The position numbers and the translations under genes were made by a program. Below are positions 18,298 through 26,595 of a DNA stretch of 64,000 bases, one piece after another; within the stretch, counting starts at the first letter, position 1, and each line of letters begins with the position of its first letter. The stretch is from Pontibacter sp. SGAir0037 (GTDB lineage Bacteria > Bacteroidota > Bacteroidia > Cytophagales > Hymenobacteraceae), in contig NZ_CP028092.1 of NCBI RefSeq assembly GCF_005491705.1, positions 496,001-560,000 on the forward strand. Reading direction: 5' to 3'. The notes beneath the pieces were generated by a model. That model saw only the letters and a program-made list of their open reading frames with translations, had not been told where the DNA came from and ran no database searches.

Positions 18298-18997
18298 GTT
18301 TTTTGGTGTTGATGTTTTCTGTTACGATTTGGCCATCAAACAAATTAACAATGCGGTGTGCATATTCGGCATCGGAAGGAGAGTGTGTTACCATTACAAC
18401 AGTAGTTCCTGATTCATTTAACTCCGAAAGCAGCGCCATTACTTCGCGGCCATGTACAGAATCCAGGTTACCTGTTGGTTCATCGGCCAGGATCAGGCTC
18501 GGGTTAGAAACAGTGGCGCGTGCAATGGCGGCGCGCTGCTGCTGACCACCTGATAACTGCTGCGGGAAGTGGTTTCGACGGTGAGCAATGCCCATACGCT
18601 CCATGGCGGTCTGCACTCTCTTCTGGGCTTCGGCACGCGGTACCCCAAGGTAAGTAAGTGGCAGGCCGATGTTTTCTTCTACCGTCAGCTCATCTATCAG
18701 ATTAAAGCTCTGGAACACGAACCCCAGGTTCTCTTTGCGAAGTTTGGCACGCTGGCGCTCAGAAGCCCGGCTAATGTCCTGGTCCAGGAAACGAAGAGCA
18801 CCTCCGGAAGGGCTGTCGAGCAAGCCAAGTATGTTCAGTAAGGTGGATTTGCCGCAACCAGAAGGGCCCATAATGGCTACAAATTCACCTTTCGCAATAC
18901 GAAGGTTAACTCCGGCTAAGGCGGTTGTTTCTACCGTATCGGTAATGTACTTCTTCTCAAGCTGGTTTGTCTCAATAATCAGGTTTTCTTTGCTCAT
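18278..18997 (-). CDS. ABC transporter ATP-binding protein (MacB/LolD class)
   Basis: 239 residues. Walker A GPSGCGKST at 44-52, Q-loop FVFQSFNLIDELTV, signature LSGGQQQRAAIARA near 144, Walker B LILADEPTGNLDS near 167 and the switch His in VTHSPSDAEY. The EPTGNLDS element places it in the LolD/MacB/FtsE group, which drives permeases of the FtsX fold for export or lipoprotein release. It follows the HlyD-like adaptor gene (140 bp gap) and overlaps the permease stub. All ATPase motifs are intact although its cognate permease appears lost. Confidence 0.93.
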   Translation of the reverse strand: MSKENLIIETNQLEKKYITDTVETTALAGVNLRIAKGEFVAIMGPSGCGKSTLLNILGLLDSPSGGALRFLDQDISRASERQRAKLRKENLGFVFQSFNLIDELTVEENIGLPLTYLGVPRAEAQKRVQTAMERMGIAHRRNHFPQQLSGGQQQRAAIARATVSNPSLILADEPTGNLDSVHGREVMALLSELNESGTTVVMVTHSPSDAEYAHRIVNLFDGQIVTENINTKKHAAELL

Positions 18998-19137
18998 GGT
19001 TTCTGTTTTTTAAGTGTCGTTATAGTTTTATTTTGTACTAAAAGCAGGGCAGTGTTCACATGATGAACTATAAAGTATAGATTGGAAATCACAAATCCTC
19101 CAGCGTCTTTGCTCATTCACAAACCTTCGAATTTCAT

Positions 19138-20409
19138 CTATTTCAGTTGTAAGCGATCTATGTTACCGTAGCTGTCGTAGCTGGAAAGCACTACCTTTTC
19201 ACCTGGCTTTAACCCTTCGAGCACTTCGTAATACTGCGGGTTCTGGCGGCCCAGCTTAATATTGCGTTTTACAGCATAGTCACCTGATTTGTCTATAACA
19301 AATATCCAGCTGCCTCCGGTGCTCTGGTAAAAACCGCCACGGGGTATGAGCATGGCATTGCCGCCATCGTTCAGGTTAAGCTTTATCTGCAGTGTTTGTC
19401 CACGGCGTATACCTTCAGGACTGCCGTTCGGGAATTCCATGTCTACCTGAAATGTGCCGCTCTGAACCTCCGGAAACACCTTTGCAATAGTTACTTCGTG
19501 CGTATTGCCGTTAAAGGTAAAGTTACCGCTAAGGCCAGGATATACTCTGGAAATATAATGTTCGTCTATAGAGGCGCGTACTTTGTAGCCGTTCATATCG
19601 TCTATCTGACCAATATTCTCGCCTGCAGCTTTCGATTCGCCTACTTCTGCTTTAAGCGTAGACAGCTGCCCTGAAACAGGTGCCACCACGTGCAGGTTGT
19701 TAAGCGTGTTACGCGCCATGGCAATGTTTGCTTTCATTCTGGTAATGGACTCGTCTAGCTGGCGAAGGCGCTCTTCAATCAGTTGAGCATCCTGTTTTAT
19801 AGAGCGATCGCCTAATGTTTTACGCTTTTTCAGATATTCATACTCATCTTTCGATGCCTCAAACTCTTCCTGCGAAATAGCTTTCTCAGCATACAGTATT
19901 TTGTTTCGATTATACTTTCTTTCAGCCAGTGCCAGGTTGTATTCAATTTCTGCCAACTCATTCAGCTGCCTGATCTGTGCCTGCTTCATGGTTATTTCTG
20001 AATTCTGGCGCTCATTCATCAGGTCGTACAGCTGCGTTTCACGGGTCATGAAATCAATTTGCAGGGTGGTGTTGGAAAGCTTTATAAGCGTATCACCTTT
20101 GTTTACCATGCGGCCATCGTCCGTAAATATTTTCTCTACTCTTCCGCCTTCTGTAATATCAAGGTAAAAAGTTTTAAGCGGATCTACAGAACCATCTATT
20201 GCAATAAACTCTTGAAAGGTGCCATTCTTTACTTCACCAACTGTAATGCGCTGGCTGTCGACATTCAGCTTGGAGGAGTGTTCGGCAAAAAGCAGGCTAT
20301 ACACCACAAATACCAACGTAACGCCTGCAGCAGCTATAATGGCTATCCTTTTAGGAGTAAATCTCTTTTTCTCTATAACACGATCCATAGTAGATGACGA
20401 ATTTTTCAT
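19138..20409 (-). CDS. HlyD/MacA-type periplasmic adaptor of an ABC exporter
   Basis: 423 residues from ATG 20409 (MKNSSSTMDRV). The frame continues upstream to 20544, but that 45-residue stretch is not adaptor-like, so the internal start is preferred. One membrane anchor lies at about 25-43, then a lipoyl-like half (DDGRMVNKGDTLIKLSN), a long alpha-helical hairpin with coiled-coil character (about 120-235), the second lipoyl half (VVAPVSGQLSTLKAEVGE), and beta-barrel and membrane-proximal domains ending GLKPGEKVVLSSYD. Such adaptors bridge the inner membrane pump to TolC. Operon order adaptor-ATPase-permease is typical for MacAB-like systems, but here the permease is a stub. Confidence 0.9.
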   Translation of the reverse strand: MKNSSSTMDRVIEKKRFTPKRIAIIAAAGVTLVFVVYSLLFAEHSSKLNVDSQRITVGEVKNGTFQEFIAIDGSVDPLKTFYLDITEGGRVEKIFTDDGRMVNKGDTLIKLSNTTLQIDFMTRETQLYDLMNERQNSEITMKQAQIRQLNELAEIEYNLALAERKYNRNKILYAEKAISQEEFEASKDEYEYLKKRKTLGDRSIKQDAQLIEERLRQLDESITRMKANIAMARNTLNNLHVVAPVSGQLSTLKAEVGESKAAGENIGQIDDMNGYKVRASIDEHYISRVYPGLSGNFTFNGNTHEVTIAKVFPEVQSGTFQVDMEFPNGSPEGIRRGQTLQIKLNLNDGGNAMLIPRGGFYQSTGGSWIFVIDKSGDYAVKRNIKLGRQNPQYYEVLEGLKPGEKVVLSSYDSYGNIDRLQLK

Positions 20410-20743
20410 AGTCTGTAAACCTGATGCCAAGAAATGTGCCATGAAATTTATATAATTGATAATCAGGTAATTAAATTGTAATATAAGCGTTTGGTTTGCA
20501 TAGAGTGTCCGGTTTCGTACATTCTGGTGTCTGCATGCGAACACTTATTATATAGTAGCCGAAGTGTAGGAGAAAAGTAGATTGGTTGCCCTGCGTGCGC
20601 TATTGTTTGAAAGTAAATAGCCTGGGTATACAGTTGCCAAAGAAGGGGCACCGGGCGTTTATGCTTCATTTCTAAACAGCCATAAAAAAGGAGGGCCATT
20701 ATCAAAGATAATGGCCCTCCTTTAAACAGTCAAGTGCTATGTG
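20410..20743. other. Intergenic region upstream of the adaptor gene
   Basis: This 334-bp gap separates two minus-strand units. Apart from the terminator at 20687-20723 and the presumed adaptor promoter region I see no gene. Frames on the minus strand at 20463-20705 run through the terminator and look non-coding. Confidence 0.5.
20687..20723 (-). terminator. Intrinsic terminator after the IPT/TIG gene
   Basis: Perfect 17-bp arms (20687-20703, 20707-20723), 3-nt loop, followed on the minus strand by a T6 tract; 20 bp after the stop at 20744. Confidence 0.88.
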
Positions 20744-22468
20744 TTAGTTTGTAACTGTAAAGTTATCTTCACTGATAATGGTTTGCCCGTTGTGTGTCAC
20801 GCTTATTTTCATAGAGCCAGTTACACCGGAAGGTACCATGGCACGAATCGTGTTTTCGCCTACACTTATAACCGGGGTTTCGGTGGTTCCGAATTTAACA
20901 GTTGTATAGTAGTAGTAGGTGGAGGGTGTAAAGCCTGCAACGTTAATGGTAACTGCTGTTCCGGCTACTCCCGTACTTGGCGAGAAGGACACAATGCTTG
21001 GTGCTAAAACCGTAAAATCATCGTCAGCTGCTATTTTCTGGCTGCCATGCTGTACTGTTATTTTTACTTTACCGGCACTTATTCCGGCTGGCACTGTTGC
21101 TTTGAGCGAACCAGCAGAAACACTGTAGGCATTTGTAGCCACTGTACCAAAGTACACATCATAGTAAGCACCCGGCAGGAAAGTGCCGTTTATAGTAACT
21201 TCTTTACCTACACCTCCCGAAGAAGGGGAGAAACCAGTAACAGAGGGAGAAGTAACTTTATACTGCTGGGGTGCCTCAACAGTGTTTGGTCCAACTGTTA
21301 AAGTTACTTTGTAATTACCGGCAGGCATATCCTGCGGAACCATAACAGATATTTGTCCGGTAGATACCGATTGTACTGCGGCTGGAATATCTCCTATCTT
21401 TACATTCAGATCGTTGTTATAGTAATAAGAGTAGTAGTAAGGAAAATTGGAGCCGAAAAGCGAAAACGTACTTCCCGGCAGACCTGAAGCTGGTGAAATA
21501 GAGGATATAGTAGGCGCGGTAACGGTGTATTCACCTGGAAGAACAGTGGTTACACCATTAATCAGGACAGATATAGCAAACGTTTTGGTGCTGATCGTGC
21601 TTGGCACAACCACCTGAAAGCTACCGGATGAATTATAGCTTGAAACTGATGCCTCTACATCGCCCAGGTACACACGCAGGGTTTGGTAATAATTGTAGTA
21701 AGAGTTGGGCAGGTTATCTCCAGAAATAGTCAGAGTTGTTCCGATAGGGCCAGACTTTGGTGCGAAATCTCTTACTGTCGGAATTAACCGGAAACTGGAA
21801 GTGACATTCAGGTTCTGGTTACCCATTGTAATCACTACAGGGATCTGGTTATAGTTGTAACTATAGCTATAATAATTGTCTGTAATTCCAACAGGTACTT
21901 CAACCACTATTTTAGAGGAACTCACCTCTACTACCCTGGCTGAAATATTAGCAAACTTCACGTTTACCTCGCCTGGACTGCTTGCAAAGAATTGCCCGTT
22001 TATTGTAATTCTGTCTCCGGCTCTTCCACTGGCAGGTACAATGCTCTGTACATTTGGCGACGGAAGCATAACTGAAGCAACCTGTCCGAATACTGTACCT
22101 CTTTCGTTGGTCAGATAAGCCCTGGCATACAGTGTGCGGTCATAATAATAGTTGTTATACATATTATTAAGTTCGGTTACTTCTTTGCTAAAGTCGCCAG
22201 CGGGAGCATCCTTGCCTAAAGAAAGCTTCAAGCCATTGTATTCACTTAAATCAGGTGTAAAGCCATACATAAAACCATAATCGGTAATATTGTACTTGCC
22301 TTTATTAACAACCTTCCCTCGCAACATGGCTCTGGAAGGCGAAAGAGCTGTTAGCTCAAGCGTCTGTACCTCAGGATGTACTTCATCTTCCTCTTTTTTG
22401 CAGCTCTGGAACAGCAGGAGAGAGAAAAGGATGAAAAAGAAAGCAGAGCGAAACGTGATTTTGTTCAT
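20744..22468 (-). CDS. Cell-surface lipoprotein with repeated IPT/TIG domains
   Basis: 574 residues from ATG 22468 (MNKITFRSAFF); the frame extends to 22522 but only this start gives a lipoprotein signal, ending LLLFQSC (Cys23). After an N-terminal fibronectin-like region (about 30-130) come about five IPT/TIG immunoglobulin-like repeats, each opening with a P-x-S-G or P-K-S-G turn such as VPASGRAGDRITINGQFF, SPASGLPGSTFSLFG and SPSSGGVGKEVTINGTF. IPT/TIG lipoproteins are exposed at the cell surface in Bacteroidota and often bind glycans or act as adhesins. Each repeat carries a tyrosine-rich loop (see findings). It lies 25 bp after the broken OM barrel gene and probably shares its transcript. 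Confidence 0.88.
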   Translation of the reverse strand: MNKITFRSAFFFILFSLLLFQSCKKEEDEVHPEVQTLELTALSPSRAMLRGKVVNKGKYNITDYGFMYGFTPDLSEYNGLKLSLGKDAPAGDFSKEVTELNNMYNNYYYDRTLYARAYLTNERGTVFGQVASVMLPSPNVQSIVPASGRAGDRITINGQFFASSPGEVNVKFANISARVVEVSSSKIVVEVPVGITDNYYSYSYNYNQIPVVITMGNQNLNVTSSFRLIPTVRDFAPKSGPIGTTLTISGDNLPNSYYNYYQTLRVYLGDVEASVSSYNSSGSFQVVVPSTISTKTFAISVLINGVTTVLPGEYTVTAPTISSISPASGLPGSTFSLFGSNFPYYYSYYYNNDLNVKIGDIPAAVQSVSTGQISVMVPQDMPAGNYKVTLTVGPNTVEAPQQYKVTSPSVTGFSPSSGGVGKEVTINGTFLPGAYYDVYFGTVATNAYSVSAGSLKATVPAGISAGKVKITVQHGSQKIAADDDFTVLAPSIVSFSPSTGVAGTAVTINVAGFTPSTYYYYTTVKFGTTETPVISVGENTIRAMVPSGVTGSMKISVTHNGQTIISEDNFTVTN

Positions 22469-22493
22469 ATAGAAGCTTATTGCGGTCGATGTT

Positions 22494-23255
22494 TTAGAAC
22501 ACATAGCCAATTCTAACACCATTCATCAGGTTCGGGCCAAATGAGAAGTTAGAACTTTTAATATCATTCATAGTGATAGGAGAGCTTCCGGTGCCTGTTT
22601 GCTTTACCTCAATTTCTTTGTTATCAGACTTGCTAAACCCAAAGTTCATTTCGTAGCCGAAGAAAAGATTTTTGGCCATGTAGAAATCGAAACCAGTTAC
22701 CAGATTCACTCCATAGCGGAAGTATCCTGGTTCGCTAAAACTTGATAAAGGATAAGAAGGATTGTTGGGGTTGTATGTCGTTAGCAGCCAGGCACCTGTA
22801 ACCTCTGTTTTTACCTGTCCGCTTGTTATTTCCTATGACGAATTTTTGTTAACAATGGCAAGATCTGCTCCTATGTAAGGAGAAAGCCTTCTTGTTCCGG
22901 CGAAGTGCTTTTCTATACCCATGTTTAATCCAAATGTTGTCGTACTACGGGTCTCCTCGTAAACATAGGAGTTTGTGCCATAAGGATTTGAATTTTCGTT
23001 TGTACTGCTTGATTGGTTAGCATTTACCCCAAGCCTGAGAGCAAAATTAGGCGCTGTGAAAAAGCGGAATTTAAGCTGGTTAAAGCTGTTGTTTAAGCTG
23101 ATACTGCCGTTAAAGGGATTAATGTTTAACTCTGTGGAAACATTGCCTGCCTGAGGCTTCAGTACTTGAGCACCAGTTGAATCAGGTAAAGCTTGTGCAT
23201 AGCAGGAGAAGGTGGCAACTGTAGCTGCCATCATAGCAAGTAAAAATTTTTTCAT
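22494..23255 (-). pseudogene. Outer membrane beta-barrel protein gene interrupted by an in-frame TAG
   Basis: The frame from ATG 23255 to the stop at 22494-22496 is 254 codons long with one internal TAG at 22833-22835 (codon 141). On both sides the translation reads as one barrel: signal peptide 1-20 (MKKFLLAMMAATVATFSCYA), alternating strands such as FALRLGVNANQSS and TTTFGLNMGIEKHFAG, then after the stop EITSGQVKTEVTGAWLL, YFRYGVNLVTGFDFY and a C-terminal strand GVRIGYVF ending in Phe as outer membrane barrels do. No frame change is needed, so it is a nonsense mutation, a sequencing error, or read-through. The upstream half alone could not form a complete barrel. Confidence 0.8.
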
Positions 23256-23528
23256 AAAAAGGTTATAAATATTTGAAGCAGCGAATATAAATATTTTATT
23301 TATAACAAAAGCTATATATTATAAATTTAATGTTAAATTTTTGTACCCTCTTCCGTAGGCATGCTGAACCACGGTCGGAAGTAGGTATCCTGCAGAAACT
23401 ACAGGTAAATAAGGCTGGCTTACCGGAAGTGTATGCAGCCGCTAAGATGAGATATGGGAGAGGAAAAGCAGGGGAGGTATAGAGCTACTATGCCCTTGTT
23501 GCTTTCATACCAGCCCCTGTTATGTTGT

Positions 23529-23834
23529 TCAGATATTCTGCTGCACTACCTGTGCCAGCTGATGACCGGGTACAGCTCCGGCTTGTTTCCAGACAATTTC
23601 GCCATTCTTAAACAAAATAAAGGTTGGTACCCCCTGCACCCGAAACTGTTGAGCTGCTGCCTGGTTTTTATCAACATTTACTTTTATCACTTTTAATTTA
23701 CCCGAAAACTCCTGGGCCAACTGTTCTACTACCGGATGCATGGTTTTGCAGGGGCCACACCAGTCAGCATAAAAATCCACCAAAACAGGCATTCCAGGAC
23801 TCTTAATTAATTCAGAAAAAGATTTCTTAGCCAT
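23529..23834 (-). CDS. trxA: Thioredoxin
   Basis: 101 residues, classic thioredoxin length. The active site WCGPC is at residues 25-29, preceded by VLVDFYADWC; the cis-proline loop is VQGVPTFILF. No signal peptide, so cytoplasmic: it reduces protein disulfides using electrons from thioredoxin reductase. Conserved buried Asp (VDFYADWC) is present. It is transcribed alone on the minus strand, about 90 bp after the small envelope gene at 23926. Confidence 0.95.
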   Translation of the reverse strand: MAKKSFSELIKSPGMPVLVDFYADWCGPCKTMHPVVEQLAQEFSGKLKVIKVNVDKNQAAAQQFRVQGVPTFILFKNGEIVWKQAGAVPGHQLAQVVQQNI

Positions 23835-23925
23835 AGTTCATGAAACTGATTTGAAAAGTTTTTACGAAGAGGGCACTTAAAAGATTAAATACTTCTATGC
23901 AGTACAGGGTATCCTTTGTTATGGC

Positions 23926-24525
23926 TTACTGTGCTCCCAGTGCGCTCAAAATAATAATAACGGTTCCAACTATAACAGCTGTACCTGCACCAGCTCCGGC
24001 AACAGCCTTTCTTTTCTTTTGCTTGAAAGCCTGTTCCTGATAGCCTGTCTTGTAGCTCGGTTCTGCCAATAGGTTCAGGTCCGGAATAGAATGCGTCTTG
24101 ATTTTAGGAGGTGTAAGTGCTATAGCAGCAGAACCGATATAACCATAGGGAAAGAGCAACAGAGAAAAAGCAAACGAACCCCAGAAAGCATTACTGCCGG
24201 TATAGTATTTTAATGCGTCTTCGCGACCTAGCAGGTATAATTGCTCGGCAGTTAATGTGGGAGCTGCAACAGCTTCAGAACTTAAATTTAGCTGTTCTAA
24301 AACTTCTTTAGTGCCATTGGCGAAGCGTATCATAAATACTTCCTGCTTCGGGATAGCCCACTTTCTGCCTTCTGCTGAATCAGGATGCTGGTATATAACT
24401 TCTGAGAGAGTAATTTCCAGCACCCGGCCAATTACTTCATCTCCGTTTTGTTTGAATATTGTATCCTGAGCATTAACACCTTTTAACAGGAACAGGAGCA
24501 TAAAACAAACCAGTACATATTTCAT
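23926..24525 (-). CDS. Secreted or membrane protein with N-terminal repeat-family domain (copy A)
   Basis: 199 residues, signal peptide 1-19 (ending KGVNAQ). Residues about 20-78 form a small beta domain beginning DTIFKQNGDEVIGRVLEI and containing VFMIRFANGTKEV. The same domain opens the neighbouring gene at 24589-25307. The C-terminal half differs: a hydrophobic stretch at about 112-140 (WGSFAFSLLLFPYGYIGSA), a basic segment (KQKKRKAVAGAG), and a terminal helix rich in V/I (AVIVGTVIIILSALGAQ), so this copy looks membrane-bound. Function unknown; domains of this type are widespread in Bacteroidota envelope proteins, though I cannot name a Pfam entry. Confidence 0.75.
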   Translation of the reverse strand: MKYVLVCFMLLFLLKGVNAQDTIFKQNGDEVIGRVLEITLSEVIYQHPDSAEGRKWAIPKQEVFMIRFANGTKEVLEQLNLSSEAVAAPTLTAEQLYLLGREDALKYYTGSNAFWGSFAFSLLLFPYGYIGSAAIALTPPKIKTHSIPDLNLLAEPSYKTGYQEQAFKQKKRKAVAGAGAGTAVIVGTVIIILSALGAQ

Positions 24526-24588
24526 GAAGAGAAAGGTTAAATTATGAAAGCGCTCTGTTTCTGAGTATAGAAGGGCAGGAGCTGTTCT

Positions 24589-25307
24589 TTAATTTCTGCG
24601 GGAATTAAACCCAAGTAACAAGCTAAAGCGGGCACCGTCACTGGAAGGGGCTACCGCAAAGTTTACAGGAAAATTGATGCCCTGGCTTTGAAAGTTTGTG
24701 CCAACAGCTAATACCAGTCCGGCCCCACTTATGGCTACATTTGGCCCGAGGCCGAATTCAAAACCCCTGGCACCTCTTACGCCTATCAGAGCACTCAGGC
24801 TCGGTAAAAACTTTCCCTGCTCTAAACCTCCAATAAGGGGTACAAACTCAAACAGCCCCGATACGCCATTCTCGAGCGTAAAAATTTGGTTTCGAACTGC
24901 CAACCGAACTGTGTCATGAATGGGTTTACATCGGTATCGTACTCGTCTGCAATATGGTTGGTATAGCGCTGGCTAAGCAATGTAAAGCCGATCCGTGGCC
25001 CTGATAGTTTGAGATGCTCCGGCTCATAATTGCGCATTGCAGGTACTCTTGTTTGAGCGGCAGCAGGCTGTGCCGTATTGGTAAAGACGTCCTTGGTGCC
25101 ATTCTCATATTTAATCATAAATACATCTTGTTTGGCAATAGAAATAAGCGGGCCTTCCAGGTTGTCGAAACGCTTATACTTAACTTCAGATAAAGTAATC
25201 TCCTGCACTTTAACTTCCAGTTCATCTCCATTGCGTTTTATCAGAATATCCTGTGCCTGGCATACAGCCGGGAATAAAAGAAGCAGGGTGAATAAAAGCT
25301 GACGCAT
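24589..25307 (-). pseudogene. Envelope protein with the same N-terminal domain (copy B), frameshifted
   Basis: The first part (ATG 25307) encodes a signal peptide (ending VCQAQ) and a domain matching copy A: DILIKRNGDELEVKVQEI and VFMIKYENGTKDV. The frame then runs out at 24822, while the adjacent frame continues through 24589 with clear OM-barrel-like sequence (SGLFEFVPLIGG, FEFGLGPNVAISGAGLV, FSLLLGFNSRRN). The switch maps to an A5 tract at 24880-24884 (T5 on the coding strand); one extra base there gives ETKFFTLENG and a continuous 239-residue protein. Either a real frameshift or a homopolymer sequencing error. Confidence 0.75.
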
Positions 25308-25581
25308 ATGGCATATAGTTAAGAAGGTTCTATGGTGGCTGCTAAAGCGAAATAAAGATAGAAATAATCTGATATAAATGGCTACACGGTTTTATATTAA
25401 TTCTTTTTTTGAGAGTAATTATTAAATAACTAAGTTCGGCTTTTGTTAGGGGTGCTTTTAAAAACAACACCTGAACGCTGTGAAAAACTTTGGCTTTATC
25501 TTGATGTAATGTCAAAACAGGAGTGTTATGATAAATTCAAAATTTGCTATATTTAAGGTGTTCAACCTTATTTTTTACTAT

Positions 25582-25932
25582 ATGGCAATTTTTAATGGCT
25601 CCGAAGGAGGCCCGATTCCTTTACAAGAGGCAGCAGCCTGGACTGCAAATTACAGAAAGAAACAGGATACGCTTGCAGCTGAAGCTGAAAAGCCTAAAAA
25701 GTATGTAAAGGCGCATATGTTCGGCAGAGAATGGATCGAGAAGATACTTCAGCAGGAAAATTGTGTTGGCATCAGGATGTACTATGCACTGGATGAAGTA
25801 GGTACACAGCAGTTAATCCTGGTAGGTGTTGATGAAAACGGCACCGACATGGAAGATGGTGAAATAGTAGACCGATCGGCTTTGTGCCCACCTACCTGCA
25901 GCTCAGGTGACCTGGGAGGCGGCATCGGCTAA
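25582..25932 (+). CDS. Conserved small protein with Cys-rich tail, first gene of a signalling cassette
   Basis: 116 residues from ATG 25582 (MAIFNGSEGGPIPLQEAA). The frame reaches back to 25528, but that part is unlike the rest and contains a short hairpin, so the downstream start is preferred. There is no signal peptide or membrane helix. The central part (HMFGREWIEKILQQ, then VGIRMYYALDEVGTQQLILV) reads as a compact alpha/beta fold; the C-terminus ends with CPPTCSS and a glycine-rich tail. I do not recognise a named domain, though similar sequences are familiar as hypothetical proteins in Bacteroidota. It lies 18 bp before the membrane protein gene, in one operon with a histidine kinase and receiver. 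Confidence 0.72.
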   Translation: MAIFNGSEGGPIPLQEAAAWTANYRKKQDTLAAEAEKPKKYVKAHMFGREWIEKILQQENCVGIRMYYALDEVGTQQLILVGVDENGTDMEDGEIVDRSALCPPTCSSGDLGGGIG

Positions 25933-25950
25933 ACAAGAATAATTTTTATA

Positions 25951-26595
25951 ATGCTTTTAAACCAGGTATTAATTAACATTTCTATTATAACGCTAATAGC
26001 AACTTTTGTTGTAGGTATAGCTAAATTGAAAAGCGGTGGAGGTTTATTCGTTAAGATCTTACTCTGCTACATTGTATTCCTGTTGTTTATCGAAATAGGC
26101 GGGCATATTCTGGGGCTATTAAATATTAATAATTTATGGCTTTCTCATGTATATATACCTGTTGAATACCTGTTTTTATCCTCTCTGTATTGTATAACAT
26201 TCTTAAGAAAGTCTGTTCGAATAGCAGTGGTGGCTTCTATGGCGCTGTTCGTAGCTTTCTGTGTTGTAGATGCTGTTTATTTAGAAAGTATAGCCAGGCT
26301 GAATTCTTACCCCAGATCAGTTGGAAGCGCCTTGTTGATCTTGTTAGCCTTGCTATACTTTTATAAAGTGTTCAATGATATGGATAAGCTGTTTCTGGAG
26401 CACGACCCGATGTTCTTGCTTAGCGCCGGCATCGTTATCTATTATGCAGGCACTGCAACTGTATTTTCATTTCTGAATGAAGTAATGGCGCATTCATATG
26501 AAGACGCCAGAATGCTGGTTAACATTACTATTCTTTTAACAATTTCTTTTAATCTGTTGCTAATGGTCGTCATGCGAAAAGCCCCCGCTAAATGA
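25951..26595 (+). CDS. Polytopic membrane protein of the signalling cassette
   Basis: 214 residues with about six to seven hydrophobic segments (roughly 5-24, 33-55, 65-85, 90-108, 123-140, 153-175 and 185-205) and short loops. No transporter or enzyme motif is visible. The stop overlaps the kinase start (ATGA, 26592-26595), so the protein is made together with the kinase and probably acts as its membrane sensor or anchor. The absence of a large extracytoplasmic domain suggests it senses a signal within the membrane or through a partner such as the upstream Cys-tailed protein; this is inference from context. Confidence 0.8.
   Translation: MLLNQVLINISIITLIATFVVGIAKLKSGGGLFVKILLCYIVFLLFIEIGGHILGLLNINNLWLSHVYIPVEYLFLSSLYCITFLRKSVRIAVVASMALFVAFCVVDAVYLESIARLNSYPRSVGSALLILLALLYFYKVFNDMDKLFLEHDPMFLLSAGIVIYYAGTATVFSFLNEVMAHSYEDARMLVNITILLTISFNLLLMVVMRKAPAK

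Noticed and set aside
20463..20705. 80-codon minus-strand frame in the gap upstream of the adaptor
   Set aside because: It begins within the terminator of the preceding gene and is not protein-like (mixed Cys/His/Tyr composition without pattern).
25582..25932. RiPP precursor interpretation of the Cys-tailed small protein
   Set aside because: The CPPTC tail recalled a leader-core precursor, but the body is a long folded-looking domain, there are only a few cysteines, and no lanthionine, radical-SAM or cyclase gene is nearby.
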